The notes: a model not told the origin generated them from the sequence alone. A stretch of 64,000 nucleotides of DNA from Armillaria gallica (GCA_037576215.1 JBANDB010000004.1:1612001-1676000); one strand, 5' to 3'; counted from the stretch's first letter, positions 13,005-26,975 are shown. Numbers and translations are program-made.

Positions 13005-16000
13005 TTAAATAGGTTCTGAAGAGAAATCCCAGCCCGAAGTGTCTGTAGTGTTGTGGCTAGTGTTGTTGACACGGTCACCTGCTGCTGCATCCATACTATC
13101 ATCTGAATAGGCTTCTGTGATTCCGTGGTATAACCTTTCATAGGGAATAGCCAGCGGAGCGAAAGTATCTCCTTCAATGATGAGATATTGACGCCTATAG
13201 TTACGAAGACATATGAGTACAACACTGATGATGAAGAGGAGTCCACGCCAATGAAACTTGATCAAAACTTACAGTAGTGCATCTTCCTTCAAGACATCTA
13301 AATTTTCTCCTCCTGCCACATAGTCGTAATCCGGTAATGTCCACAGAAAATCTTCGTCGACAGGAAGAAAAGCAGGAATTTGATAAATATAATCAACTGC
13401 ATAAAGCCGATGCCGTGAATCCCATTGATGCCGGAATTCTTCATGAAACGTCCAAGCACACAGTTCGGTGAGATATTCCTCCCTGTCCTCTCTCGCCTTA
13501 AGCTTTTTGAGAAGTTGAGTGAATCTAAGCCAGGGCATTTGGTATAGAAGTATACGAGTAAGTAATAATAGGTTATCGACAAATGAAGGACTCGTCGATG
13601 GACCAGGGAAGTGAAGTGGGTCGAATGTATCCATGCTGATCATCTTATTGACAAGATGTCTAGCCAGGCCGTTTGGAATTTCTCTTGATTTGCCAGGACC
13701 ACGAGAAGGAGCATCTCTGAACCTTGTGTATAGGGCAAGCAGCCCTCCTTCCTCTTCAAAAATACGCAGCACAAATTCATCATCAGAAAGAGCAAGAAAA
13801 GGTGCAACCACTGTCCTCAGTAGGCGCCATTCCAGCTCCCAGTATTCAACTCGAAGGTCAGGGCTGCAATCATCCAAAGAGCAAGGCGATAACAAACAAT
13901 GGATGGCATTACCGTAAAACACCTCCGCCGATGGAAGTGCTCCCTCCGCGGATGTTGATATGCCATCATGGAAAACCAACACCTGTAGCAATGCCATTCT
14001 TCCTCGTGTGGAAGATGTTTTGGGAAAGATACGAGAAGAAGAAATGGCACAGACGTCCCTTCGGGCTTCTAACTCCCAGTCCGATAGCCAGAGGAGCCGT
14101 CGAGGCTCTTGAGTCAACATTTCGATGGCAATTGCAGTCCCTTCCAGCAAGATGGCGATGTCTCGTGTACTATTGTCACGGCCAAGCTCAGCGCAGCATG
14201 CCCTGATCAGGCATGAGAAGATGGCATTCCTATCACGGTCTAAAGGAGTCTCGGATCCAAGACCGTGGGAGGCTAATGAGTGTGACATTAAGCATAACCA
14301 GCCTATGAGACAGCCAGAGAGCTCGGTTCTCATAGATGAAAGGAAGTAGCTGATAGTGCTGCTACAAGAAAAGTGGATAGAGGTGTCGTTAGTCACCGCT
14401 GAATTGCCATGAGTCAACGCTCTGACCAGGCCTAACACGAGTTGTCTCATCGAGGAATGCTGATCTACAGATAGCATGCGTGGCCATATTGTCATCAATT
14501 CTGTGGCTAGGTGTTTGGTAGATGGGAACTTGCATTCTGTAGGCAGATTATCTTGCCAGAATTTGATCAGCTCCACGACTAAGCGTAGCGCAGATGGGGA
14601 CTTCCAATCCGCGCAGTCCAAAATACGGACCCATACGTTCTCGGGCAGGACAACGCTATCCCGCAGCGAAGATTGGAGAACCGCAAGTAAACTGGGGGTA
14701 GTATCCCTAAACAAGCTTGACGGCAGAGCAGAGGGAGACTTGGGAATTATGGAGCGCGGACGGAGCTGCAGACTATGATCGAGTACTGAATTTCGGGTTC
14801 CAGACTGCTGACTTGATCAAATATATCCCCTACGGCGCCACTGATATCAGAAATTCTCCCATTATGGATCCCCAGAACAGTCTGCAAGACGACTTGCTTC
14901 ACGGATGAGTTCGACGAGGTGGAATTTAGCCAAAGGACGGCTTCAGCATCGATAGTCTCCTCGGACATCCTAGCGCCTTCCTGTTCTGCTTCTCTCATTG
15001 ATGAGGGTACAGAAGGCTTATCGTCAGCATGACGAGTGAGGCTTGAGGCCCTATCGTGTACAGAGAGATATAGTCTGTATGCGTAGGATGTCATGGGTGT
15101 TTTATAGGACAGTTGGGATATACCAGGGGAAGGATGTGGCAAATGAGGTATGCGACATATGCAGAGCCCGAAATGAGAGAGACGATATACGCAATAACCA
15201 CCTGTAGCGAGAACAGGTAAATGCAAAGACCGGCGAAAAATAGACCTAAGGACATGTGGAGTAGGACAGGGAGGAGTCCAATGATCAATGGAACATGCCA
15301 TTTTTCCAATCCCATAAATCGGTAGTGACGGATTCGACCACGCTCTCGAGGGGAACTGTCTGAAATGATGGAGATGTACTGATTAAGCCATTGCTTGACC
15401 AAAACAGTGGCAAGCGCAGTGATCAGGCTGAGAGTCAGGCTGGTGAACCATAGGCCGTTGACCCAGATGTCCGATAATGACAAAGAAAAGGACATATCAG
15501 GGTAGAATGAGGAGAGAGGAACAGAGGAAACATTAGATGCTGATCTCTGATATCCTACGATCTCCATCAGCAGAGACGCAGAGATACGGTTATAATCCGG
15601 TTGCAGATTTTGTGAAGTTTGAACCAGAAATGTTGTCAAAACTGCAGAAAATAAACTGGCCTGGCATCATCCTTTTCGTCAGTACAAGGAATAATTTCAG
15701 CGAGTAGTTTCTTACAAAGACGAAAAGAAAGCCAATGGTATCCTGGTACCCGTCCAATTTCTCACCATCAAAAATATATGCCTCGTCCAGGTATGTTCTC
15801 CAAAACCTTCCGTTGGGTGACATCTCATCACCAACGGCATCCCTGGGGTATTTCTTCGTATAGTCATTGGGGTCAGATCCCATCCCTGGCAGTAAATTAG
15901 CCAATACGAAGTGCTCATTACCATGAACGCACCTCGAATTGCCCTTGCTCGCTTTCGGCGCTGCTTCTGAAGCCCGAAATATGTCCCAGAAACCGGATTC

Positions 16001-16146
16001 TCCCTGCCTCCACCAGATATACCCATAGATGTTTGTTTTCCTACACTAACTCGCTTGATTTCAGCGCCATCGAGTCCAGTTTCCACATCGTCATCGGGCT
16101 GAGCCATTTCACCACACTCTCGGGCGACTTCTTGAGCTTTGGCCAT
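13005..16146 (-). pseudogene. DUF6535 multi-pass membrane protein, two frame breaks
   Basis: Exons reconstructed from splice sites: 16146-15933, 15885-15716, 15660-13273 and 13224-13005, with introns of 47, 55 and 48 bp. The N-terminal acidic region is followed by the agaricomycete DUF6535 core: FWRTYLDEAYIFDGEKLDGY, then ASLFSAVLTTFLV, a second helix near WFTSLTLSLITALATVLVKQ, and two or more helices around LIIGLLPVLLHMSLGLFFAG. About 570 soluble residues follow, then a last exon starting with a short hydrophobic run (VVLICL) and ending in an acidic tail. The long third exon changes frame twice: near 15106, inside the CP/YKTP junction that closes the DUF6535 domain, and near 14750. Both are one-base shifts, either real lesions or assembly errors. 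DUF6535 proteins are abundant in agarics and their function is unknown. Confidence 0.7.
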
Positions 16147-19100
16147 GGCGGGGTTGGCGTCGATGTAGGTTGTAGAGTAAGAAACAGAGCAGTATGCTAG
16201 GTATCACGGTGTTGCTTGATGCATACGTTTTAATCATCCGTTTGACATTCAGCATCAGTAGGATGTAGCATTCACTGTGCTCCATCATTCCAGGGCTGTA
16301 TAGTATTCAGTCCTGAAGGGGAGTGTCTGCTCAAACGTAAAAGAGTGAACAAATAAATTATGTGAGGCAACTCTCACCAAGTGATTAACCGATGCGCATT
16401 CTGTAAAGGCGGAGATTACTATGACCTCGCAACGGCAGATGATTTGCGAGAGGGGCCTAAAAAACGGAACGACCATTGTCAGACAGCATGCATGGTCTAA
16501 GGATAACACAACAGCTATATCATCAGGATAGCGACAATCGGAATGGCGTTGACTCATTGGCGGTCCACCAAAATGATCTTGATATGTGTTGGTTTCCTTT
16601 GATTTATTTGATTGCATACAATGTACCGCTGATGCACTAAGTCAATCTCGTATTCATGCTGTGATCCTTTGTGTGTAGGGATGCCCACCTTACATGGTTA
16701 TGCTCGTATAAGTTACGGCCGTAGGTCAGTACACTGACCGGCCTTTTTGTGGCCCTGTTAGATTCTAAGTCATACATATTCTTCCTTGTGCAGACCATAG
16801 GTATTTTGGCCACTCGTACTAAAAAAGGGCGCTGGTTATGATGGCTTCTTGTCCTCATTCCGAAGGACTCGTCGGGGTCTTGGGTCTTGTTTTCGAAATT
16901 TGATAGGCAGCCCCTCGTGTAGAGCATTGCAGTCGGCACCATCATGGCCGTAGCCAATACACGCAATCCGTTTGCCAGTGAGATTGACATCGTTTCCCAA
17001 GCGCCGCCAGGTAAAATATCTGATATCATACAACACATTCATCACGGCGAACAGGTGAAGATGCGCGAACGTGATAGAATGAGAAAGATGGTCATGGATC
17101 TCTCCCTACTTACCAAGGCCAATGAATCGTCGATCGGACCTTCGTTGTTAACAACAGGCAAAATGCCCGTCATATCAGTTTTCTCCGGGAGTATGAAAAT
17201 ATGATTGAGCGACAGGTGGCCCTGCCATCTTTGTGGCACGCCTTTGCAAGCGTAGGACACTGAGATTGAGATTTCGTGTCAAGATGACTTGATTCCACAA
17301 ATAAATGAGTAACAGATAGTGAATTAAACAGATGGATACAAGGACATCCGTTATATTACGGACGAAGTGTTGGTGTAGAGTTTACACAGAAACGTTATCC
17401 GCAGATAGCAGGATAGGGCCAGTGGAGCGCAGTCTTGGTGGCTCTGGTTTGGCCGAAGATGAAAGCAGCTTACTCCGAGAAAGTGAATGGAGGTTCCTCG
17501 GGCAGAGTAAGCGAGCGTGTACCTGGGATTTTTAAACATATTGCGAATGAGAGCTCCAGGAAAACAAGAGAGCCTAGAGATTGGAACGGAAACGAGATCC
17601 ATATCAGAGAGGGTCAATTATAAGCAGGCGCGCGGACCATCGACGGCAGAAAAATCAGTAGTTCGGTTGCCCTCTTGCGCTGTAGTGGCGAGTCGGTCGT
17701 TATACCCAGCTCGTTGCGATAGATACTTACCTCGACATGTTTAACTAACGCCTTCTTCGACCTTTCCATGGACCTCAAAGACCTGCGCAAAAATCAACAA
17801 CGGGTTTAAAGGACGCCGTAGGCACGTACAATTACATTTCCCGATAGTAAACATCCTGCCATTCGAATCGGGTGATATAGAATGCAGGATGACATTCTGA
17901 TAAAAGGATGCGTGCCCTAAAAGCCCGATTATGGTGGCCGAGCCAGGGCAGAGCACGGGGCACTCGCCCTACAGCTATTAGTCGGTAACATCTGGGAGTC
18001 GAGATAGGAGAGCGGGGAAGTCACATCCGACGAGCTCTTCGATGGCCCTATTCCTGTACATCTTTGTCAGGTATTTTAATGCAGGATGGAGAACAAAACA
18101 TCACATTCGACTGCGTTCTCCATCCATCAAGAACCGAGACGGCTGACAGTCAGTACTTTCTGAGAAGACCCGCAGCATCATCAGGGCAGCTTGCATACGG
18201 TATAACGAAATCCTTCAGTCGGCCCAGTGGCCATACATCCTCTAAGCGTGAAAATCATGTTACGGAGACCACAATTGAACACAGTTGGCCTACTCTCATA
18301 GGCAGTACACGAAGGGTAATCATCGTCGATATGAGTGTACCGCACCTGACTAGGTGGCAGCAGCATTTGAATTTGCGCGAAATACTCTACTTGATGGTAA
18401 GTAATTGGAATTCAGACAAAGAACCAAGAAATCCACCTTCAGCTTGCGGAGAGGGTTCGGCAATGTCGCTCCGTATTTTCATAGCAGATAGATATCCAGA
18501 TCCCCCAGGGAATACTAGATAAAGATAGATAAAGAAACGAAGCAAGAAAGTCGCGATGGTGAAAGACGAAGGTCACGCCGAAATCTGCCGAAACTCGGCT
18601 CAGCTAAGTCGGCTCTTCCCGCGACCATGCTTTCTCGGCATCCATGATATACCTCTCGAACTCACTCCTACCCTCTCTCTATCCCGGAAGCCTTGCGACG
18701 TAATCCACTACGAGCGAAGAATGTTCGGAAGAAATATCCTCAGAAGGCGGCGTTTTGTCTGGTACGGTCAGTGACTTCATCGATGAGCCTGTCGGCAAGA
18801 ACTGGAATAGAGTCATGGTAGATGATATCGCCAGTAGTGCGAGGCATACCAGGTGTGTACTTTTTCTTCGTTCCGTTTCTTCTTCGTCTCATGGTTAGCC
18901 CAAGCATCTATATGTCGACTAAGGGGTTATGTGGTTCGAGGTCTTCGCGGAAAGAACTTTTTTTTTCAGCTAGCTGGTGATCGTGCGTACTCTTCAATTC
19001 GCTTGACCTTCTCTATCTCATCGGCCCTTTATAGCCATGAAACGGCACGGTCTATAGCAATCAGTAATCATCGTACTCTCGCCTTTACGTCACCCCGTAC

Positions 19101-21897
19101 CTGTCGATTTGTCGGCAACGCTGATTTTCGCTTTGGACCAATCCACTGTCTAGCTGGCTAAGACATCCGTCGCAGTTCTTGCTCTATCGGTGTCACAATC
19201 TTTCTCTATTTGAGGCAGTATCACCATCAATCCTGTCAAGGCGTAGATCTTGCTTCACCATTGTTAGCGTTGATTTCCTTCGAACTGCCGTAACCAGCCT
19301 TCGCCCCGGCACGATGTCGATCACCATTTCGTGATGATAATTCGTCCACCACGGCGAGACGCGCGACATGGAGTGGTGTTCTTCATCGCATCCTTTGACG
19401 CTGGCCTCTGATGCTACGGCAGTTCGTGGTACCAGCGTACGCCGGCCAGTGAGAAATAGACAGTTAGTCATCAATTCATTTTGAAAATCTAACATCTCGC
19501 TAACGTCTTGTCTATTAGGGTCATTTTCTGAAGCAGTATTCTTTTCGGTGGGAATTCGACGATGTAGGGGAGAATGTTATGGTGGTGGTGGTTATGTGAA
19601 GCTGATATAATACAGAGTTCGCAGCAGATCATACGTGTGTTCAAATCCGTTTCTCTTCCTCTTTGTTTTGGGCTTATTCAGCTCTCAGAGATGCCCGATA
19701 CTATTACAAGGATTTCCCGGAGCGGGCAACGTCGCCAACGGATACATTTACAACCACACCCACGGCTCGTTCCACGTAGACCAGAGCTCCTTAACATCAA
19801 CTATCTTTTCGACGTGCTCGAATTCCGGTGTATCAGCCACGGATCAAACTCATGCAGGGCCTTCAATTGGGGCTGAACGCCGCATAGATAAAGCCTTCTT
19901 TATGAGCATTCGCCCATCATTTTTCAGCTCCAAGATGCCCATATACGCACTCGAGTGGATGGATGGGTCCGTCCGGACCTATGTTGATGCGTGTCGTCGC
20001 TATTCAAGTTCGAAGAACTCGTTCGGAGCTGGGAGATTTCCCAAGTACGATAACGTCGTCCAAGGCAGCGGGTGTCGTTGGAGATTCCCTAGGCCAATGG
20101 AGCGCACTAGTCGGTGCCGTTTAAGTCCAAAAGTTTCGTCTGATGGTGAATTATGTGGCTGGCCTGATTTGGATTGGTTCTCAGATGGATAGCGTAATAC
20201 GGTTTCGCTTAATGGTGCTGGGAGTGAGGACTACCTTCGCTTTCGTACATATGACTCCATTTGCAGACGGTGCCGTGACAGGGAGACTTCGAGAGCAAGT
20301 CGCTGCGATACCATACGTAGCCTGGGGATCAGCGATGACTGTTTACTTTTTGTGGTCGGTTTTCACCGACAAAGTCCCGGTAGAGACGGTGCACAAGCAT
20401 TGCTTGATGCAACGTAGGCTACTTTCGGTGATTCCCTTCCTTTGGCTAACTTCTACGTATCAGGCATTCGGACGCTATACATGGCTATGCGGATCCCATT
20501 CAGCAAAGTTGCTCGCTTCAAGCCGACACTACACTAAGACGCGGTGTCTGACACCTAGGTGCGGTACAATTCGAAGCTAGCATCCGCGTTGCTCTCGAAC
20601 ATGGTCGATCATACAGTCGTGATGTAGGAGGAATGGGAGCTTATTTGGAGTACTGTTTCCTGGACGCGGGGAGAACCACGCGAGCGTTGCTGATGAAGGT
20701 TCGCCTTCTCTGTTCATAGTCACCGAGCGATGTATTCATATCCGATATGTGTCTAGCGTTGCCGTGTTGACTAGTTTTCGCACGTTGTCTTCTATGAACG
20801 CTCATTGCGACTGGCTAAACAGAGACCTTTGCTTCCCTTCACAGTGTTCTCTCTCTCGTAAGGTTCATCGCTCCCTCCGGCGCTATGACTTATATCTCTA
20901 TGCTTTTATCAGAGCAATTTTGGCCGTCGTGTTCTCCTATAGATTTTCTGACGGGTTTGACGGCCCCCAGTGGTTACTGGGATAAATCGTATTAAATGGA
21001 CAGTATAGCCTCATATCCTGGTTGAAATTCATCTTGCTAGAGCTATTATACCTCTTTCTCCCAAGATGTTGCTAGTTGCCCAAATTGCTGCGTGACACAA
21101 AGCCAATGTTCGGCAGGGAGGTTTTAGACATATGAAGGTAAAGTATAAGTAGCCCATGTGAACAGTAAAGCTTATTGGTTGCCCAGCGTAAGCTATTCAA
21201 TACCGCACGGCTTCTTGAACATGCGTTTTTCGTATTTGCAGGCTCCCGAACATAAGATGAATGTACACGGCGCCAGTTGCATTGATGCCGATGTGCAACA
21301 GTCAGGAGCACCGACGACTAATAAAATCACCTTCCTTCCTTCACTGCCAATGTCACAAGGCTTTGCCGCTTCATCGAAAAGAATCTCCACGGACATATAG
21401 CTGCTCTTCACGGAACTCTTGATCTGCTGTCCGATTTGATAGCTTGATACCTGCCGATGGCAGTGCTTGTCGAACGATCTCCGTGCCCAATTTGTTCTAC
21501 TGGAGGATAATATCTTGACACGATCCACGAACCCACCTCAAGCACCAGCGATCAGATTCAGGGGAGGATTTCTCACGTCCACCATTCCTCTAACACCACT
21601 AACGTTTGTTTTGACACTTCTCCCGGTGGCGTCTGCGATCACCAGTGGTATTGAGGACCAGCTTCAGGGACAACGAAAAAGTTTTAATGAACTGGTTGGG
21701 CACTTCGTCAGTACGAGGTTGCCGGTCTTTCGTGATCCCCGTTTCGTTTTACGCTTGATGGAAGAATTTGTGATGCATGAACAAAGTGGGAGGAAATCTC
21801 GTCGAGGCCCCCGATTGGCTGCAATGTTACCTCCGCACATTACGGTCGGCATTACCTTCATTCCGTGGGCAGTTTAAACATCTATCATCATCAGGAT
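16147..21897. other. Long gene-poor stretch
   Basis: No supported gene. It contains the second copy of the dispersed decayed unit at 18981-19085. Frames such as 19635-20192 and 20143-20580 overlap in different phases and carry no recognisable motif, which suits an old coding relic or chance. Confidence 0.4.
18981..19085 (+). repeat. Dispersed decayed unit, copy 2
   Basis: Matches 34970-35075 over most of its length: gatcgtgcgtact, then tc-tcaccggcc-tttatagYcatg, then gtctata-agtca. It matches 6020-6120 over the central part. Same orientation in all. Confidence 0.5.
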
Positions 21898-21912
21898 CCA
21901 TTATATAAAGGC
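21898..21912 (+). promoter_or_regulatory. Putative TATA box
   Basis: The sequence TTATATAAAGG lies about 45-50 bp upstream of the ATG at 21957, a sensible distance for a fungal gene with a short leader. Confidence 0.35.
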
Positions 21913-21956
21913 TTGTATCTGTTTCTCTATTTTCCAACTCCCCGTAAGGTTCGCCC

Positions 21957-22885
21957 ATGTTCACACGTTCCATTATCTCAAACCATGTCACTTTCGAAGC
22001 TGCTGGACTCGTCGCCCTCGCAGATCTCTCCACGGTCGCGATGAGGACGGCCCTTACGGGCACGGCATCCTACTTCGACACTCTTGTCCTCGCACCAGGA
22101 ATGCATCGACAGCAATCCGCTGACGAGATTAACCGCGGTGAAACGCCACAAGCCGATGCGATGACTACTGGATACACTTTCCACATCGATAATCCCGCTA
22201 CCGTCAGATACCTACAAACCATTGGACGCACTGGACATCTCGTTACCGCCAGTGTATCCCAAATTCCATATTTCCAATCCAGACATAATCGCCAAATTCA
22301 GTCCTTCATAGTCGCTGGAATTCCGGCAACGCTGCCCTACCTCCTATGTCCGTTATTGACCATCTCTGTGTTAGCGCTACTTGGCGCTTTGGGAGACTGG
22401 TGGGGGTTTGGGGTACTGTGGATGCTTGTGTTGGCTAGGTTGATCAATGTGGTCATCATTAAGCGGAGAAGTCACAGAGGATGGAAGGGCGCTTCCGAAA
22501 TCGGTAAAGGTGACCTCCTCATCTTGGTGAGCCAGGATCGATGGGTGCGCTTGCAGGAGTCGGTAGACGATCTCAAGACTGTGACGGCGGGTCAGTGGTT
22601 GCGAGAGATGTCTGCCGAAGAGAGCTTCGCCGCAGCATTCGCAACGCTGTTGGTCTACTTGTCTGCCGCTCTTGCTGGGAGCGCATCGGAGGTTGGGAGC
22701 TTTCTTATCGCAGGCTTACTGCTCTGCTCCGTCGCTCTCTTGGTCTTTGCAACTCCTTGACGAATTGTTTGCGAATGTACAATTGCGTTGTGCATGTGGA
22801 AGGAGAACCGGAGAGATATAAACAGCGGTCGGTAATGGCGACTCAGCTAGTTGGTGAAGCATGCAGGGATGACTGGGAGGGGTGA
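21957..22885 (+). pseudogene. Fungal four-helix membrane protein, frameshifted copy
   Basis: Colinear along its length with the intact paralogue at 44483-45472. Shared landmarks are the TFEAAGL start region, RTALTGTASYFDTLVLAPGM, the QQSADEINRGE segment, GDWWGFG, VVIIKRRS and GDLLILVSQDRWVRLQ. Four hydrophobic segments are visible: two in the middle and two near the end of the open frame. Near 22740 the frame breaks (the open frame stops at 22760). The downstream homology, from CNSLTNCLRMYNCVV to an end at 22885, continues in another frame, so one base is missing or extra. The family is common in basidiomycetes, but I know no assigned function. Location is presumably a cell membrane. The start is the ATG equivalent to the paralogue's; a TATA-like site precedes it. 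Confidence 0.7.
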
Positions 22886-23130
22886 CCAAAACGGTGGAAC
22901 GGTGGATTACGGACTGATGCGTTTTTCGGTGGGTTTGCTGTTTTTTCGGTGAGTTTTGTATCTGGTCACTTGTTTTTCGGTGGAATGAACTTGGTGATTT
23001 TTCGCCAGGGATACACAAGGTATTTTTGGTGGCATGTAATTTGACAGGCGACGATGTCGAAGGTTTGCGAAGCAATACATCATTGCAAGTCCAGAGTAGA
23101 AGGCGTTTACATGTTATATTAGGATCTATG

Positions 23131-24350
23131 TTACACAGGTAATGTATTGTCAGTAAACACAGAGTAATCAAAAGACTCCCGGTCTTTGAAGAACTCGTAG
23201 CCACTAAGGAGCGACTCATGCAAGTCTATCGTTGTACCAGTGGTATCTATAGGCCAGGGATCTAAAGTGCCAACGGGTTCGATGACAGCTGCTTGACTGC
23301 CTGTCGGAGCTTCTAGATTGATATTTTCTTTATTTGCGGAGTCGCGAGGTTCGGTGGTCATTGTCGTGGGCCGCCGAAGTCCCTTCAGCTGATTCTGGAG
23401 CGAACGGTATTCCTCTGATTCGTTGATTCGCTTGATTTTCCGTTTCAACTGGTGCCGTTCGTCAACACCTCGTTTCAGCTCTGAGACTGCATCAGCTTTC
23501 TCCGTGTTGAGCCTGATCCAGTGGGCATCCTTGCGAGAAAAAGTTGGAAGGCTCGCTTGTATATTCTTGATGCATTGTTCAAGATCCTTCATCCTAGCCA
23601 TTGATTTAGCTACACTGTCTTTGAGGTCTTGAAGTGTGTGCTGATATTCGTCCAATTGGCGTCGGTCTCCATCGCGCTGTGTGAGCTTTGAGTGGTTGTT
23701 TTTCCGCCAATTCGCATTTTTGTGGTCCCGTTGTCGGGGCCCGTTCCAAGCGACAGGTAGAATATCGGGGACTTCCTCATATATGCTGATCTCCTCGGCG
23801 ATCCGCATTTGTTCTTGACGAGTGCTGTAGTCATTATTGTAAGACATAAATATGGAAAGGAGACGGAAAATACTAATGATGTACTCATTGATGGCGTCAA
23901 GTATGGCTCTACCAATTCCAGTCTCAGAATTGCGGCCAGAGTGACACGACTCAACTATGTTCGTGTCGTTTGGGATCATAGACCAGCTCTCATCATCCAT
24001 AGGAGACAGGAATTGGTTGACTGAGGACAAGTACCATGGGTACATGATTTTCTGCTTGTACCAGTCTGCAATCCTGCACATCAGTAGAACCAACGAGAAT
24101 CCTGAAAGTATGCAGACGTACTCTGAACTTGCTCATATGGACTTGAGGCACAGAATTCGTGCCATTCCTTCATCTCCTCTTGAGTGTTACGGCCAAATAC
24201 AGTCTTTAGCATGCGGATGACGTCCTCTGGAACATTCTTTGAAAGAGCGTCAATGTTCCTGGAGAATTTGCGTCAGAAGCAAGCAATTCTTCTCAGGACC
24301 AGGTACAGGCGAACCTATGGAAGCGAACACGGCATGTCTTGGCTACGAAC
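23131..24350 (-). pseudogene. C-terminal part of a transposase-like fungal protein
   Basis: The main frame runs from about 24093 to 23131 with a 60-bp GT-AG intron at 23884-23825. Splicing it restores INDTRQEQMRIAEEIS. Earlier exons are visible at about 24342-24315 (AKTCRVRFHR) and 24257-24110 (NIDALSKNVPEDVIRMLKTV). Diagnostic wording includes ADWYKQK, PWYLSS and PNDTNIVES-H-GRN-ETG, the TN..E..H..N..TG block that I associate with multi-copy agaricomycete transposon proteins. It is followed by a long charged coiled coil and an acidic tail. The joint near 24105 would need a 20-bp intron, too short to splice, so a small deletion is likely. Nothing recognisable lies further 5', so the gene is truncated. 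The exact transposon superfamily is not certain from the sequence. Confidence 0.55.
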
Positions 24351-26967
24351 AATGCCAAGTCAGTAGACTCGCTTGCTGGTTAACTCACCGAAAAACTGAC
24401 TGATTCTTATTCCACTGTATTTCTAATTCCACCTTCTTAGTATATACTCGATGACTGGGCCATTCGGATGGGGCTTATTGTTCGGAATGACACTTCTTAA
24501 CATGACAGGCGGTTTCTCCTTGACATATGTGGGTCTAACTTATTATTTGAGTTTCAAGATGACTCTTAATTTCTTGTTGACAGAAATAGTTGCGACGACC
24601 AGAAGTGCTATTACCTCCATTTGCTGCAAATTTCTTCTGTACGAAAAAGAACATTTTGAGAACATTTCTGCCACCTATCATTGCAATGAAAAATCTCGTT
24701 ACACCTTACTTATTTGCACTTACCAACGAATAAAAATGATGGTATATTCCAACCCAAGCTTTAGCTGAATTTTGAGCACAGTGACGATCATACATAGGGC
24801 TTCTTTAACACAGGAAGTTTCTCATGCTATGCTCTCGGAAAACCATTTTTCGCCCGCCGACGAAGACTTCGCCGCTGCAGGAACAGGACGCGGACGCGAC
24901 TACTGTGCCGTGGTGTAAAGTGAAACAGGGTATAGATGTGAAGGGCAGTCCCTGACGTAAACTGGACACTGTGGTTTCCACGCACGCCGCCAAACGTCTC
25001 CAGACCTGCGCTCAGGCAGCCCTGTAAGAACCCCCTTCCCCCCGATTAACCTCCCGCGATTGACGTCACCGACAGTGCTCTAGTAAGATGCGGCTGTAAG
25101 CAAATTATGACTGAGGAGCCACAGAGCGTTTGGAAGGATATCAACAGCAAAAGAATTAGGTGATAACACATGGGGAGCATCATAGCATCATGCGTAACGG
25201 GCAGAGGTGAGAATGACGGAAGATAAATTGAGGTTCGAAAAGCCATCTGCGACAATGCGACGAATTTGACATTGGTAGGATAAATGGATAGGTATGATGC
25301 GGGTAGACCATCATAGCGAGCACGACATGCTAAGGTGATAAATATTGGGGATTGTACATGTCACGGCAGGGTTTCGGGCAGAAGGACCATAAGTCTTGAC
25401 TGATATAGACGTGACCGTTGTATAACTATAAAGGGCCCATAAGTTTGATAATATCAAGATGGAATTGAACAGCACACACGATGGACGAGCTTGAAGACCA
25501 AACCTCTTACACCGTCCGTGTCAGCACTTCAGCCAGCCCTTCGTGAGTCCGCAACATCTCAGGTGAAAGAGGCATCGAGGTCGAATAGTCCAGCCAAAGA
25601 AATTTGAACCAAGATCAAGCCGCTCGATGTCTAGGGTCCGAAGTCAACAGAAGTAACGGAACGAACGAATAGGACGGGCATGAAAGCACTCGATTCATCG
25701 GCGATTCCGTTACGGTTCTTGCGGGGGCACTCGACGTTTATGACATCCGACGACGGTAACCAGATACAATGCCTTCCGCAGCGACTTCCCTTCAGCGCAT
25801 CGAAATCTTGAAAGAAAAGGTCAGGTAAAGGCCTTACGTCCAAGCATCAAATGTCGGAGTACGTACCTGTTCTTCCTGAAACGGACCCTGGCTGATATAG
25901 CGTCATGCGTCCCGCGGTAGAGTCGTGTCTTGATGTATGGAGGTTGGCCAGGTACCAAGCTACCTGAACAGATGACTTTAAGACGACCCTGCAGGATCAC
26001 GGTAAGCAGTACGAATGGATGCGGACATTTTTGAAGGACCCTGTATGAGTTATTGCTGCAGAGATTGGCGAGGGCAGGAATGATGGTGATTAATCATTGA
26101 CGACAGTGACTACCACGCTCTGAGACGATAACAAGCTTGCTTGCTCGTTGGTCTTCGACCGCCTGTAAAGAATAACATTCAGCTCGACGTGAGAAGACGA
26201 AGCAAAGCAAAGTGCACACTGACAATTTTCAAAAATCCACCCCCTGACTGCAGTGAAACCCCGTAACACAAGGTGATGCATCATCCCTCCTTCTGCCTAG
26301 TCACGTATAATCACATTTTAAGTGAGACGCAAGCGTGCTATGTGCGATAAAATAATCGTCCTGAGGATGTCGTAATTTGTTGAGAAAACAGCAGAGGCTA
26401 TCAACCTTGGCTCCTTCCTACGAAGATGTAGACAGTTTTTTGCGTCCCTCGATCTTTAAATCGTAGTACGCTCATATAAACATTCGGACGGTAGCATTTT
26501 CGTACGATTCCAGAGCCCTAGCATGTGTAAGTGATGATGCGACGTACAGAAGGGCCCGGAACATCACTCACGAAAAAGCTCCCAGGCGGAGTCGGCCGTC
26601 GTCCATTTTCAATGTCTCTAAATCAGCTCCTCCAAAAACTGCAGAATGTGGAATAGTCGCAGTCAGCCCTAATTGCAAAGCGGAGAAGCACGCTGCCTAG
26701 CAGCTACGCGTCTGCAAAGTGACAAAACAGAGTGGGCCAGAACATTGTTGATATCAGAAAGATGCAGACAAATCGAGCGGAGGTTTCACAACAGGAAGCC
26801 AACGGGAGAGTGACGGCCGACTCGTCAGACGAAGAGTTCGGAGATGGGAGTCGCGCTGAAGTCCGAGCAAGCCGGACAATTCGGTCCGACTTCCGGTTCG
26901 TGGACGATTTCGGCTTCGACGTTCGGTTCCCTTTCTTCTCCTTCTGTCGGCATGTAGTCCATGTTCT
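24351..26967. other. No recognisable gene
   Basis: Short frames only. The last 250 bp before the KDZ element are GC-rich with repeated ttcgg/ggttcg words. A 91-codon frame there (26732-27007) runs into the transposon and is not convincing. Confidence 0.4.
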
Positions 26968-26975
26968 CTCTCGCT

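Noticed and set aside
13724..14206. 160-codon plus-strand frame
   Set aside because: Shadow of the DUF6535 gene on the opposite strand.
19635..20580. Frames of 185 and 145 codons on the plus strand
   Set aside because: They overlap in different phases with no family signature and no splice pattern; kept only as possible relic.
21467..21877. 136-codon plus-strand frame just before the membrane-protein copy, considered as its 5' exon
   Set aside because: It has no counterpart upstream of the paralogue at 45472 and no splice link to 21957.
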